Origin: Candidatus Nitrotoga sp. BS
Lineage (GTDB): Bacteria > Pseudomonadota > Gammaproteobacteria > Burkholderiales > Gallionellaceae
Assembly: GCF_927797785.1 (NCBI RefSeq)
Contig: NZ_CAKMLL010000099.1
Location: 1 to 64,000, forward strand
DNA length: 64,000 nucleotides
Direction: 5' to 3'
The position numbers were made by a program, and so were the translations under genes. The notes under the pieces were generated by a model. The model did not search any database. It was not told the DNA's origin and was given only the letters and a program-made list of their open reading frames with translations. Each line of letters begins with the position of its first letter. Position 1 is the first letter of the stretch. Shown piece after piece: positions 19,237-28,343 of the stretch.

Positions 19237-20493
19237 TTATTTAACCTCTGAATCAATGGTAATGACGATGTCTTTTTGACCAGTTTTTACCGGTTTCGAA
19301 AAACCCTCCAGATCTTTTGAGCTAGGAGTTGCATTCCCCGACTTTGATATGCGCGCACCGACGATAACACTGGTCACAGACGATATGTTAAAACCTGGCG
19401 CCATCGACATGCTGTCATCCAGCGTAAAATTGAAAGGTAGCTCCTTTGCAGTCTTACGAATAACGGCCAGCGGCGGTTTGCGCCCACCCTCCACAACCCG
19501 GGCGAAAATAAAAACTGTGTCGGTATCTGCGACTCGTGCCTTGAAGGCAGGATCAAGACGTATCGTTCCACTCACCGATCCATTCGCAACTTTTGATTGT
19601 GCCGCAGCTCTGTCTCCAGCCGGAGCAGCGGCTGCCGAGGGCAGCCCAGCCAATCCACGTGCCTCCTTGATGCTGTCGCTGATCGCGGCCACCACAGGAG
19701 AATCTGGTGGCAACAAATTGAGAATCTTTTGCCACCATTTAATGGCATCTTGGTAGTCCTTGCGTTCGAAAGCGGCAGAACCCGCCAGAGATAACGCTTT
19801 TAGGTTATCCGGATCGATTTTCAGCGCCTGCTGGATTATTTTTTCTGGCTCACCCTGTAAGGTCTGCTTGAGCATGGCCAGCATATCGGCGTGATCGGTC
19901 AGCACAGAGGCGTTGCTCGGTTGCAGTGCTACTGCGTGGGAGTATGCCGCACTGGCATCCTGATAGCGCTTGAGAGCGGTGTAGGAGCGAGCAAGCATCA
20001 CCCAGCCATCGGCGTTATCCGGTTCTGCCTTAAGCCGCTCCGCAAGCCACGTCACCATGGACTCAAATTGTTCCGGTGTGGCCGGATGTGCTTCGTCAAC
20101 GGCTGCTGTTGGAATTTGTGGTTTTAATCCGGCTGGGGTACCCAGCATAAAATATAGAGAAATCGCCAACAAAGGTACTGAAATTACCAACGCTGCGATC
20201 GAAGCAATACCCCAGCGGCTATCGGTCGCTGAAGCAGTAGCGATTTCGGCGGTACCGGAATCTTCCAGTACGCGACTCTCCAAGTCGCTCCTCGCATTTT
20301 GATATTGAACCTCATTCAGCACTCCACTTGCCAGATCTGCGTCTAATTCGCGTAACTGATCCCGATAAACAGACAGATTCACCTCTGAGTGTGTGGTGGA
20401 TATTGCGCTATTACCTCGTCTGAGTAGTGGTAGCAAAAGAACCACTAGAGTAACAGCAATCAGAAGCCCCACTATAAGCCAAAACGTTATCAT
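19237..20493 (-). CDS. ccmI: Cytochrome c maturation protein CcmI
   Basis: 418 residues. Two N-terminal membrane segments (residues 3-23 and about 95-117) flank a cytoplasmic loop with the family's YRDQLRELDADLASG. A periplasmic TPR domain follows (about 135-290: NADGWVMLARSYTALKRYQDASAAYSHAV), then a C-terminal beta domain (about 310-418). CcmI binds apocytochrome c C-termini and presents them to CcmF/CcmH for haem ligation. ATGA overlap with ccmH. It is the last gene of ccmF-G-H-I. Confidence 0.93.
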   Translation of the reverse strand: MITFWLIVGLLIAVTLVVLLLPLLRRGNSAISTTHSEVNLSVYRDQLRELDADLASGVLNEVQYQNARSDLESRVLEDSGTAEIATASATDSRWGIASIAALVISVPLLAISLYFMLGTPAGLKPQIPTAAVDEAHPATPEQFESMVTWLAERLKAEPDNADGWVMLARSYTALKRYQDASAAYSHAVALQPSNASVLTDHADMLAMLKQTLQGEPEKIIQQALKIDPDNLKALSLAGSAAFERKDYQDAIKWWQKILNLLPPDSPVVAAISDSIKEARGLAGLPSAAAAPAGDRAAAQSKVANGSVSGTIRLDPAFKARVADTDTVFIFARVVEGGRKPPLAVIRKTAKELPFNFTLDDSMSMAPGFNISSVTSVIVGARISKSGNATPSSKDLEGFSKPVKTGQKDIVITIDSEVK

Positions 20494-20969
20494 GAATGCC
20501 CCTCGCCTCCGTTTCCAGACAGCATCGATGCCGCGCGGGCATGTTCATCTGCGCTCAGGGTGGGCGCCTGCTGCATCAACTTGCGACGCTGGCGCAAAAT
20601 TACGATGAGCACACCCAATCCCAGTAATAGCAGCAAAAGTGGGCCAAACCAGAGCAACCAGGTGGTTGACTTTACCAGTGGCTTGAACAGAACGAATTCA
20701 CCATAGCGTTTTACCATGTAATCCAATATTTCTTGCTCTGTCTGTCCTTGCCGCAGTTTCTCACGCACTTGATTTTTAAGATCAACTGCGAGCTCAGCAT
20801 TTGAATCGGCGATCGTCTGGTTCTGGCAGACGAGACAGCGAAGATGTTCAGACAGAGTCATAACGCGTTTTTCCAGTACAGGATCGTCCTTCTTAATGAC
20901 CGCCTGATCTGCGTGAGCCAGTGGCATTACAAGCAATAGCAAAAGAACAACGAGAAATTTACTACGCAC
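20490..20969 (-). CDS. ccmH: Cytochrome c maturation thiol oxidoreductase CcmH
   Basis: 159 residues with a signal peptide (1-20), the redox motif LRCLVCQNQT (C45, C48), the helical domain with LKNQVREKLRQGQTEQEILDYMV-type residues and one membrane segment (about 101-123). CcmH (CycL) keeps apocytochrome cysteines reduced for haem attachment, working with CcmG, CcmI and CcmF. It overlaps ccmG by 8 nt and ccmI by 4 nt. The short form matches organisms in which CcmI is a separate protein, as here. Confidence 0.94.
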   Translation of the reverse strand: MRSKFLVVLLLLLVMPLAHADQAVIKKDDPVLEKRVMTLSEHLRCLVCQNQTIADSNAELAVDLKNQVREKLRQGQTEQEILDYMVKRYGEFVLFKPLVKSTTWLLWFGPLLLLLLGLGVLIVILRQRRKLMQQAPTLSADEHARAASMLSGNGGEGHS

Positions 20970-21489
20970 CGTTCAACTCCTTAATGAGAGGAATTAGTTT
21001 GTTCTGTATCAGTTCAGGCGTGAGCGCTCCGATAAACTTGTGGCGGATGAGGCCTGATTTATCGATAACGAAAGTTTCCGGAACCCCATAGACGCCCCAG
21101 TCTATGCCAACGTTGCCCTCTCGGTCGTAGGCTGACAGGACATATGGGTCACCCGAGTTTTTTAACAAAGCCAGACCGTCATCGCGATTATCCTTGTAAT
21201 TCAGCCCATAAATCGGCACCAAGTTTTGCCGTCCCATTTCTACCAACAGAGGATGCTCCTGACGGCAAGTCACACACCAAGAGGCCCAAACGTTAAGCAG
21301 CCAAACTTTGCCGCGCAAATCTTCCGGGCCAATGGTTTTAGTGGAGTCTTGCAGTTGTGGCAGTCGGAAAGTCGGTGCTACCTTGTTAATTAAGGGTGAC
21401 GGAACTTCCCTGGGATTGAGTGTGAGTCCGATCCACAAGAAAATAACGAGAACAATAAAAACCCCAAGAGGAAGAAGAAAGCGGTTCAT
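20962..21489 (-). CDS. ccmG: Cytochrome c biogenesis thioredoxin CcmG (DsbE)
   Basis: 175-residue membrane-anchored periplasmic thioredoxin-like protein: membrane anchor at residues 4-23, the conserved PSPLINKVAPTFRLPQL entry, active site WASWCVTCRQEHP (C72, C75), and the cis-Pro segment GVYGVPETFVID. It reduces the disulfide in apocytochrome or CcmH. The start at 21489 is preferred: it has AAAGGGA upstream and matches family length, whereas the frame stays open to 21585 inside ccmF. It lies 11 nt after ccmF and overlaps ccmH by 8 nt. Confidence 0.94.
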   Translation of the reverse strand: MNRFLLPLGVFIVLVIFLWIGLTLNPREVPSPLINKVAPTFRLPQLQDSTKTIGPEDLRGKVWLLNVWASWCVTCRQEHPLLVEMGRQNLVPIYGLNYKDNRDDGLALLKNSGDPYVLSAYDREGNVGIDWGVYGVPETFVIDKSGLIRHKFIGALTPELIQNKLIPLIKELNGA

Positions 21490-21500
21490 CAGATTCCCTT

Positions 21501-23453
21501 TCAGGGCTGCGTGGGTGACTTTAATGGCAGACGATAGCGACGATCGCTCACCGCCAGCAAACCGCCAAGCGCCATGAACAAGCAACCTCCCCAGATCCAG
21601 TTAACCATTGGTTTGTGCTGGATGCGCATAACCCACTCGTCCCTGCTGACTTGTTCGCCTAGCGCAACATAAAGATCGCGGAACAGGCTCGTATAAATGG
21701 CCCCTTCGGTCATGGCTGAATCCTGCATGGTATAAAGGCGCTTCTCAGGATAGAGCGTGTCTATCTTCGCTCCCTTCAGCGTTACCTCCAGAGTGCCACG
21801 AATTCCGCTGTAGTTCGGCCCTTTCATTTTCTCCATGGCAAGCAAGCGAAAGGCGTATCCATCCAGCATAGTCACATCACCCACACGCAGTCGCATTTCA
21901 TTGCTGGTTTCATAACCCTTGACTAAAGTCACACCGAGAATAAACACGCCAATTCCAGCGTGGGCGAGGAGCATGCCGTAATTAGAACGAGACATGCCTC
22001 GCAGCGTTGTCCAAGCGCTTCCACTAGTGGATCCTCGAACCCGAGTGACCAGGTAGGCCATACTTGTGAGTAAGGCCCACATTCCCAAGGACGTCCCGGC
22101 TACCACTGGCGCCGTCCAGCGGCCGAACCATAATGGCACAAGTATGCCTAATGCCACACTGACGATAAACCACGGCAACAGATGCTTTAATATCTTCGCC
22201 AGGTTGGCCTGCTGCCATGGTGCGCGTGGCCCGATGCCCATCAAGAAAACGGCAATCGCCATGATAGGCGCAAACACAGCTTCAAAATAAGGAGGGCCGA
22301 CTGAAATTTTACCCAGATTCAATGCATCCAAAAATAAAGGATAGAGCGTGCCAAGGAATACTGCGCCAGCGGCGGTGACCAGTAGTACATTGTTCATAAG
22401 TAACATCGACTCGCGTGAAATTAATCCGAATCCGCTGCCCAGCCCCACTTTCGGTGCGCGCCACGCAAATAGCACTAGGGAACTACCGATCACCACACTC
22501 AGGAATGCCAAAATGAAAAGTCCACGCGCCGGATCTGTAGCAAAAGAATGAACGGACGTCAGCACTCCGGAACGCACAAGAAAGGTTCCGAGTAGACTTA
22601 ATGAAAAAGCGACAATAGCCAGCAATACGGTCCAGTTTTTGAACGCACCACGTTTTTCCGTTACGGCCAGGGAGTGGATTAGTGCAGTGCCCACCAGCCA
22701 GGGCATGAACGAAGCATTCTCGACCGGATCCCAGAACCACCAACCGCCCCAGCCCAGCTCATAATAGGCCCACCAACTACCGAGCATGATACCCAGTGTA
22801 AGAAACATCCAAGCTACTGTGGTCCAGGGCCGAGACCAACGCGCCCAAGTTGCATCAAGCTTGCCGCCGATCAAGGCTGCAATGGCGAAAGAAAAGGCCA
22901 CCGAGAAACCTACATAACCCATATACAGCAAGGGCGGGTGAAATATCATGCCGGGATCTTGCAGCAGCGGATTCAGGTCACGGCCATCCATTGCGGCTGG
23001 TAGCAACCGTTCGAAGGGGTTGGAAGTGAATAGCGTGAATGAGAGGAAGCCAACACTGATTAGCCCCATTACGCCTAATACGCGTGCCAGCATCTCTTCC
23101 GGCAAACGCTTGCTAAACAGCGTCACCGCTAGCATCCACCCACCGAGCATCAGCATCCATAGCAGCAGGGAACCTTCATGCCCGCCCCATACCGCAGCGA
23201 TGCGATACTGAACCGGTAACAGCGAGTTGGAGTGGGCGGCAACGTATTTAACCGAGAAATCGTTGGTAACAAAAGTGTAAACGAGACAGCCGAAGGCAAT
23301 AGCAATGAAGGCGAGTTGTCCACGAGCTGCCGGGCGGGCGAGCGCCATCAGCCGCCGATTGCCGCGTATACTACCCGCTATAGGCAGCACACCCAGCGTT
23401 AGCGCCAACACGAGCGCCAACATGAGAGAAAAATTACCTATCTCGGGTATCAT
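21501..23453 (-). CDS. ccmF: Haem lyase CcmF
   Basis: 650-residue polytopic membrane protein with about 15 membrane segments. The haem-handling WWD domain is GGWWFWDPVENASFMPWL around residues 235-252, and conserved HEGSLLLW is near 92. CcmF with CcmH/CcmI ligates haem to apocytochrome c. It heads ccmFGHI; its ATG overlaps the stop of a 48-codon frame upstream. The ccmABCDE genes usually located upstream are not in this window, so the system I genes are split or lie elsewhere. Confidence 0.95.
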   Translation of the reverse strand: MIPEIGNFSLMLALVLALTLGVLPIAGSIRGNRRLMALARPAARGQLAFIAIAFGCLVYTFVTNDFSVKYVAAHSNSLLPVQYRIAAVWGGHEGSLLLWMLMLGGWMLAVTLFSKRLPEEMLARVLGVMGLISVGFLSFTLFTSNPFERLLPAAMDGRDLNPLLQDPGMIFHPPLLYMGYVGFSVAFSFAIAALIGGKLDATWARWSRPWTTVAWMFLTLGIMLGSWWAYYELGWGGWWFWDPVENASFMPWLVGTALIHSLAVTEKRGAFKNWTVLLAIVAFSLSLLGTFLVRSGVLTSVHSFATDPARGLFILAFLSVVIGSSLVLFAWRAPKVGLGSGFGLISRESMLLMNNVLLVTAAGAVFLGTLYPLFLDALNLGKISVGPPYFEAVFAPIMAIAVFLMGIGPRAPWQQANLAKILKHLLPWFIVSVALGILVPLWFGRWTAPVVAGTSLGMWALLTSMAYLVTRVRGSTSGSAWTTLRGMSRSNYGMLLAHAGIGVFILGVTLVKGYETSNEMRLRVGDVTMLDGYAFRLLAMEKMKGPNYSGIRGTLEVTLKGAKIDTLYPEKRLYTMQDSAMTEGAIYTSLFRDLYVALGEQVSRDEWVMRIQHKPMVNWIWGGCLFMALGGLLAVSDRRYRLPLKSPTQP

Positions 23454-23596
23454 TTACTGTCCCCTTGTCCGCTATAAACACAACCAACCGCTATCCTTGT
23501 ATTGAATACAGCCTTGTCTGGCGTTGGTAATTTATTCATCAGCTTCATCTTTTCCAATTCCTTCAACTTGCCCTCCAATTCTTTCATCTTGCCCAT
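23450..23596 (-). CDS. Possible 48-residue lysine/glutamate-rich peptide overlapping ccmF
   Basis: A short frame beginning MGKMKELEGKLKELEKMK, strongly amphipathic and coiled-coil-like, followed by a Thr/Val/Gly tail. Its TGA overlaps the ccmF ATG (ATGA), the arrangement seen among all the ccm genes here, which is the main argument that it is translated. No clear ribosome site precedes ATG 23596; an internal ATG (MKLMNKL) has AAGGA upstream. No known ccm subunit matches it. It may be a real small cistron or only a coupling leader. Confidence 0.35.
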   Translation of the reverse strand: MGKMKELEGKLKELEKMKLMNKLPTPDKAVFNTRIAVGCVYSGQGDSK

Positions 23597-23851
23597 ACTT
23601 GAGCCGACGGTGTTCTTTCAAGAAGCCTAGAAATCTCCTTTATCATCGTGAAGGTCATCGTGAAGGTGAGAATGACATATTCAGAATTTTATTAGATGAG
23701 TCCTAAAACACTCGGATCGCATACATCTTACGACTCGACACAACATTTGATTTTAACATGGACACTCTAGTTTTTTAAAAACAACTTTAAGTGAGACCAT
23801 TGTTTAGTGCCATAGACGGAAGTGTCTCTTATGCTATCGCCTGCATAATAT

Positions 23852-24643
23852 TCAAGGAGACCCGCCTCCCTTAAAATTAATATCGTAATCCACCGTCAGC
23901 GGAGCGTGGTCACTAAAGCGCTGATCCATATAGATGCTGGCTGATCGAGCGGACTGTGCAATACCCGGTGTGGCAATGTGGTAGTCAATACGCCAGCCCA
24001 CGTTTTTTGCCCAAGCTTGGCCGCGATTTGACCACCATGTGTAAACTTCCAATTCGGGATGCAGGTGACGGAACACATCTACGAACCCAACTTCATTAAA
24101 TAGTTCAGTAAGCCAGGCACGCTCTTCTGGCAAGAAGCCGGAGTTCTTGCGGTTGCCGCGCCAATTTTTCAAGTCCTTTTCGGTGTGGGCTACATTCCAG
24201 TCGCCACATAACAATACCTCACGTCCACTGGCCTGAAGTTCACGCAGATGCGGCATGAAGGCAGCCATAAATTTGAACTTCACAGCCTGGCGCTCCTCCC
24301 CGCTGGAACCTGAAGGAAGGTAAAGCGACACGACACTTAAGTTGCCGAACCGCGTTTCAATATAACGCCCTTCGCTGTCGAATTCAGGTATGCCCAATCC
24401 TTCCATTACTACTTGAGGCTTTTGCCTGCTATAGATGCCCACGCCGCTATAACCCTTTTTTTCGGCATAGTGGAAATAACCGTGGTAACCGGATGGAGCT
24501 AGCATTTCCGGCGTCATGTCAGCAGCTTGTGCTTTGAGTTCCTGTACGCAGACAATGTCGGCATCTTGCTGCGCCAGCCACGGCAACAATCCTTTGCTAC
24601 AGGCAGAACGAATTCCGTTAAGGTTAATGCTGATGACGCGCAC
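23852..24643 (-). CDS. xthA: Exodeoxyribonuclease III (AP endonuclease) XthA
   Basis: 263-residue EEP-fold nuclease of base-excision repair that cleaves 5' to abasic sites and trims 3' blocks. Motifs seen: SINLNGIRSA near residue 5, VCVQELKAQ with catalytic Glu35, YSGVGIYS, CGDWNVAHTEKDL and the C-terminal FSDHAPLTVDY with the catalytic Asp-His. Length is normal. It is divergent from pyrE, with 67 nt between the start codons. The pyrE/xthA divergent pair is frequent in betaproteobacteria. Confidence 0.96.
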   Translation of the reverse strand: MRVISINLNGIRSACSKGLLPWLAQQDADIVCVQELKAQAADMTPEMLAPSGYHGYFHYAEKKGYSGVGIYSRQKPQVVMEGLGIPEFDSEGRYIETRFGNLSVVSLYLPSGSSGEERQAVKFKFMAAFMPHLRELQASGREVLLCGDWNVAHTEKDLKNWRGNRKNSGFLPEERAWLTELFNEVGFVDVFRHLHPELEVYTWWSNRGQAWAKNVGWRIDYHIATPGIAQSARSASIYMDQRFSDHAPLTVDYDINFKGGGSP

Positions 24644-24710
24644 TAAAATTCTCCATAAGCAAAGCTTGGAATTATAATGGCGGCACGTCTAATTTTTTGA
24701 TCTATTTGCC

Positions 24711-25391
24711 ATGTCTAATTTTCGCCAGGATTTCATCCGTTTCGCTATCAAGCAAGAGGTATTGTGTTTCGGTGAATTCAAAACTAAGGCTGGCCGCTTA
24801 TCGCCCTATTTTTTTAATGCTGGCCTGTTCAACGACGGTGAATCGTTGAAACAGCTTACACAGTTTTACGCACAGGCCATCCTGTTCTCAAAAATCCCCT
24901 TCGATATTCTGTACGGCCCTGCTTATAAAGGTATTCCACTCGCCGCAGGCACAGCCATTGCTCTAGCAGAGGCAGGCCTCAATGTGCCCTACTGCTTTAA
25001 TCGCAAGGAAGCCAAAGACCATGGTGAAGGCGGAAGTACGGTGGGGGCGAAACTGCAGGGACGTGTGCTTATTATCGATGATGTTATTTCCGCTGGTACC
25101 TCAGTACGGGAATCCATAGCCTTGATCCGTGCAGCGGGCGCGACGCCTTGCGGGGTGGTTATTGCTTTGGATCGCATGGAAGTGGGACAACAAACTGAGC
25201 GGAGTGAAGATGAACTTTCCGCAACACAGGAAGTACAGAGTAGTTATGGTATTCCGGTAGTATCAATTGCCACATTGGACGATTTGCTTGGTTTTTTGCA
25301 GGATAATCCCGCGATGGTGCAGAACCTGCAAGCAGTAAAATCCTACCGTGACCGTTATGGGATAAAACATAAACAAGATGAAAATTTTTAG
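24711..25391 (+). CDS. pyrE: Orotate phosphoribosyltransferase PyrE
   Basis: 226 residues. It transfers phosphoribose from PRPP to orotate, making OMP, the fifth step of UMP synthesis. Visible motifs are [14 protein letters not shown] (substrate loop), [26 protein letters not shown] (catalytic flexible loop with Lys and His) and the PRPP loop [16 protein letters not shown]. Length is typical. Its 3' end overlaps the DUF4124 gene by 14 nt. Confidence 0.96.
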   Translation: MSNFRQDFIRFAIKQEVLCFGEFKTKAGRLSPYFFNAGLFNDGESLKQLTQFYAQAILFSKIPFDILYGPAYKGIPLAAGTAIALAEAGLNVPYCFNRKEAKDHGEGGSTVGAKLQGRVLIIDDVISAGTSVRESIALIRAAGATPCGVVIALDRMEVGQQTERSEDELSATQEVQSSYGIPVVSIATLDDLLGFLQDNPAMVQNLQAVKSYRDRYGIKHKQDENF

Positions 25392-25992
25392 AGCGAGTCT
25401 AGCGTTGCTTGTTGTTGCTTTCAGTACAACAGCCGAAGCAAAATTGTATAAGTGGGTGGACGACAAGGGCGTAACTCATTACAGCGAAGTCATTCCGCCG
25501 GAACATACAAACAAAAATAATGTGCTATTAAACAATCAGGGACGCTTGATCAAACGAAACGAAAAAATAAATAACATGGAGCAGCGCGCCAATGGGGAAG
25601 ATGAGGCCAATATACGTATTGAAAATGAAGCTAAACTCGAACAAAGTCGCAAAGACAACGCGTTGTTGAACACTTTCAGTAACGAGAAGGAAATTGACTT
25701 GGCTCTTGAACGCAACCTGCATCATTTAGAGTCACATATCAGCAGCATTCAGTCACTGCAGAAAGCAGCTCAGGAAAGCTTGAAAAATTATCAGCAAGAA
25801 GCAGTGGATATCAAGGCCGCTGGCAGAAAGCTTCCCGTTTCAATACAAGCCGATATTACTGAGGGTGAGAATAAATTAGCTAAATTGCAACAAAATTTGG
25901 TCAAGGCTCAGGAAAAGATGGCCGCGGTTAAAGCAAGCTATGAAGCCGACAAGATACGCTTCCGTGAGTTAAATGAAGGCACCAAGAAATAA
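25378..25992 (+). CDS. DUF4124 domain-containing secreted protein
   Basis: 204 residues: signal peptide (about 1-19, ending TTAEA), a DUF4124 domain at about 20-55 ([21 protein letters not shown]), then a long charged helical region likely to be coiled coil. DUF4124 is a small periplasmic domain common in beta- and gammaproteobacteria; its function is unknown to me. It overlaps pyrE by 14 nt and is probably cotranscribed. A possible terminator follows. Confidence 0.85.
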   Translation: MKIFRASLALLVVAFSTTAEAKLYKWVDDKGVTHYSEVIPPEHTNKNNVLLNNQGRLIKRNEKINNMEQRANGEDEANIRIENEAKLEQSRKDNALLNTFSNEKEIDLALERNLHHLESHISSIQSLQKAAQESLKNYQQEAVDIKAAGRKLPVSIQADITEGENKLAKLQQNLVKAQEKMAAVKASYEADKIRFRELNEGTKK

Positions 25993-26001
25993 GTAAAGGA
26001 C

Positions 26002-26046
26002 GCCTTAAAATTTCTACATTTCCCCCAGCATATTGAATTTTAAGGC
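26002..26046 (+). terminator. Possible terminator after pyrE-DUF4124
   Basis: An 11-bp inverted repeat (26003-26013 with 26036-26046, GCCTTAAAATT-type arms; a twelfth base pair is mismatched) with a 22-nt loop, followed by TTCTTT. The loop is long and the tail weak, so efficiency is doubtful. Confidence 0.35.
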
Positions 26047-26148
26047 TTCTTTAAGATCGAATTGGTTGAGCAGGCTAACGACAAGTAAGACACACTGAAC
26101 ATTCAGGGTAGAAGTTTTTAAAGAACAAGGGAGTCTGGCAGGACCTAA

Positions 26149-27576
26149 TTAGAAAGCCCACTGTGTGCGGAAAGTCAAAACATCAATATTGTCCGGTTGG
26201 TCTCCGTTTAGTTTCGTCACTGGAGAACCTTTAATATCAAAGCTTCTGCTGTAATCAGCCATCAAACGCACGCTTTCACTCATGTACCAGTTCAACGCTA
26301 ATGTAGCTCTTTTCTCACTGCCACCCTTAACGTCTTTGTCAGTCAGGTCATTCTGGTCATATCGAACTGCCAGCTCCAAAGCTCCTAAGCCAGGTTTCCC
26401 TACCTGGAATCTATTCTTAGGTTTAAAGCGTTTGAATTCGCCATCAGAACCTTTATAAGTGCGGGATTCACCTGTCAGAGTCCATCCCGCCTGTACGTAA
26501 AAAGCATTGAAATCAAGTGATGCTAGACTCTTCTCCCGTTGTACCTTAACTTTTGAGTATTCACTTTGAATTGAGAATGGGCCATGCATAGCGGCTAATT
26601 CCAAGCCAACCATCTTGGCTTCTTCGATACCCACAATTGTACCCGTGTCAGTCAATTTCAGATTGGACATGTGCGTTGTTTCATAGCCGAAGCTTGGGCT
26701 GTTGTCATTTAACTCACCCTTGCCATTTGTTGTACGATACCCAGCAAACCCACCAATATGGATTACGTTCTCAGAGGAATTGATTGGCGCGAAGGTCCAA
26801 CGAGTTGAGGCACCAAAGCCTTCATCAGCCTTACCGGAACCTTTATTACTATTACTTCTGTTTGACCTCATAGAGTCACCATAAATCCCGCCTTGCACAG
26901 ACCAGTTCTTATCTGATTTTTTCAAGTTCAAACCGATAGCACGATCAAACAGTGTCCCGGTTAAAGAGTTAACCAACGAGCGCTCAGTGAACATAATATC
27001 GTTTGAACTCTCCTGCAATTCCATACTGATATTCTGCTTTTGATTACCAACAGTAATGTCCGCGAAATCCCAGCCGGTATAGTTCAGAAACAGATCTTTC
27101 ATCCCTACTTCATTGTCTGCGAAATCTGCTTCTGCTTGAAAATTAAAAACACTCCATAACGTGCCTTTAAAATCTATACGAGCACGGCGTATTTCGGTGC
27201 CATCGTTTGCTTCTATACGATCACCACTTTTTAGTAACCTGTCATTACTATGGTAGGTCGCATCTGCATGCAGACGGCCACCAACGCTAAACTTAAACTG
27301 CTCATCCGCAGTTTCAAATTTCAAACCCTTTTGATCCAGCTTTACTTTTACATCTTGGGGATCTACTGCGGTAGCTGATTTTGCAGTAACGGCTTGGAAG
27401 TCTCCTATTTTTACTCGGTTGGGGCCGGGGCCGGAGTAAATCTGCTCAGTTACCGGATCAATATATACCGTCAATATTTGCGCTTTATCCGCAGCAAGGA
27501 CATGAGCGGATGCCGTGAATAGTAATGGAACCATTACAGCAATCAACTTCAGTTTAAATGTATCGGTCTTAGTCAT
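26149..27576 (-). CDS. OprO/OprP-like outer-membrane porin
   Basis: About 475 residues: signal peptide (SAHVLA at its end), a short N-terminal region with YIDPVTEQIYSGPGPNRVKIG, then a beta-barrel with the OprO/P pattern (FSVGGRLHADATYH, RRARIDFKGTLW, FQAEADFADNEVGMKDLFLNY) ending in an aromatic Phe (TQWAF), as outer-membrane porins do. OprP takes up phosphate and OprO pyrophosphate in Pseudomonas, but many homologues have other or unknown substrates and I see no Pho box upstream. ATG 27576 is favoured because GGGA lies at correct distance; ATG 27582 is also possible. It appears to be monocistronic. Confidence 0.85.
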   Translation of the reverse strand: MTKTDTFKLKLIAVMVPLLFTASAHVLAADKAQILTVYIDPVTEQIYSGPGPNRVKIGDFQAVTAKSATAVDPQDVKVKLDQKGLKFETADEQFKFSVGGRLHADATYHSNDRLLKSGDRIEANDGTEIRRARIDFKGTLWSVFNFQAEADFADNEVGMKDLFLNYTGWDFADITVGNQKQNISMELQESSNDIMFTERSLVNSLTGTLFDRAIGLNLKKSDKNWSVQGGIYGDSMRSNRSNSNKGSGKADEGFGASTRWTFAPINSSENVIHIGGFAGYRTTNGKGELNDNSPSFGYETTHMSNLKLTDTGTIVGIEEAKMVGLELAAMHGPFSIQSEYSKVKVQREKSLASLDFNAFYVQAGWTLTGESRTYKGSDGEFKRFKPKNRFQVGKPGLGALELAVRYDQNDLTDKDVKGGSEKRATLALNWYMSESVRLMADYSRSFDIKGSPVTKLNGDQPDNIDVLTFRTQWAF

Positions 27577-27582
27577 TGTCAT

Positions 27583-28343
27583 TTCCCATGCTCCCCTTAA
27601 TTATCAATGCCAAATATTAGTTTGGCGCTCAACTGTGCACGGTGCTCGGATCAAAGCTAGCTTTCAGTCATTCGTGCTAAACACCGATGGGATTATCAAG
27701 ACCAAGTGTTACAGGAATATTAAAAAGAACGGAAAAATTGATGGTTTCGTAAATAAATCTCCGCCAGCCAAAATTTTAGGGAATGCCAGGAGCTCATATT
27801 GAGGTCGGCTTGTGAAGTGCTTCTCCGTAAACGGTTAGCACCTACAACGCCCTGGGCTGAATTGATGCCGTGCAGAGAGCCGAATCGAAGCACCATGCAG
27901 TCTTCTCGCGTAAACCAATTGGTTAGCCTGCGTAAAATGCGTTGTGCCATGCGACGAGCGGCTGCATGGGCCGTTATGCGCTTTATATGCGCCTGCGTGC
28001 GGTTAACCGTGTAAGCACGACTTGTTCCATCCTTTAAGAATGGCTTCAGTCAAGGTAAAATTGATATGCTACGCACAAAATTACAATGGAAGTTCTAATT
28101 TACTATTGGACTGTATTCCCATAGGGAAGCATGGATGGATAGGTGCCATATTTAGTGTGTGGCCTCGTAATATGAGGTCGGTTGGCAATAATGGATTCAA
28201 GAGGTTAAGCAGCGAACTGACTTTAATAATACTGCTACATGTGAACGCAAGCGCCAAGAAAAGAGATTGGTGGTATGCGTTTATTTGTGTCCATTATTTG
28301 GCTATTGGCAACTGGCCTCAAATGAACTGGTATGAAACCATGG
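27583..28343. other. Gene-poor stretch between porin and ArnT-like gene
   Basis: About 760 nt, presumably holding the porin promoter at its left end. Short open frames exist on both strands (27720-27950 minus, 27799-28014 plus, 28022-28354 plus), but none has a recognisable family, a good ribosome site or consistent coding character. It may contain decayed gene remains; I cannot assign them. Confidence 0.3.
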
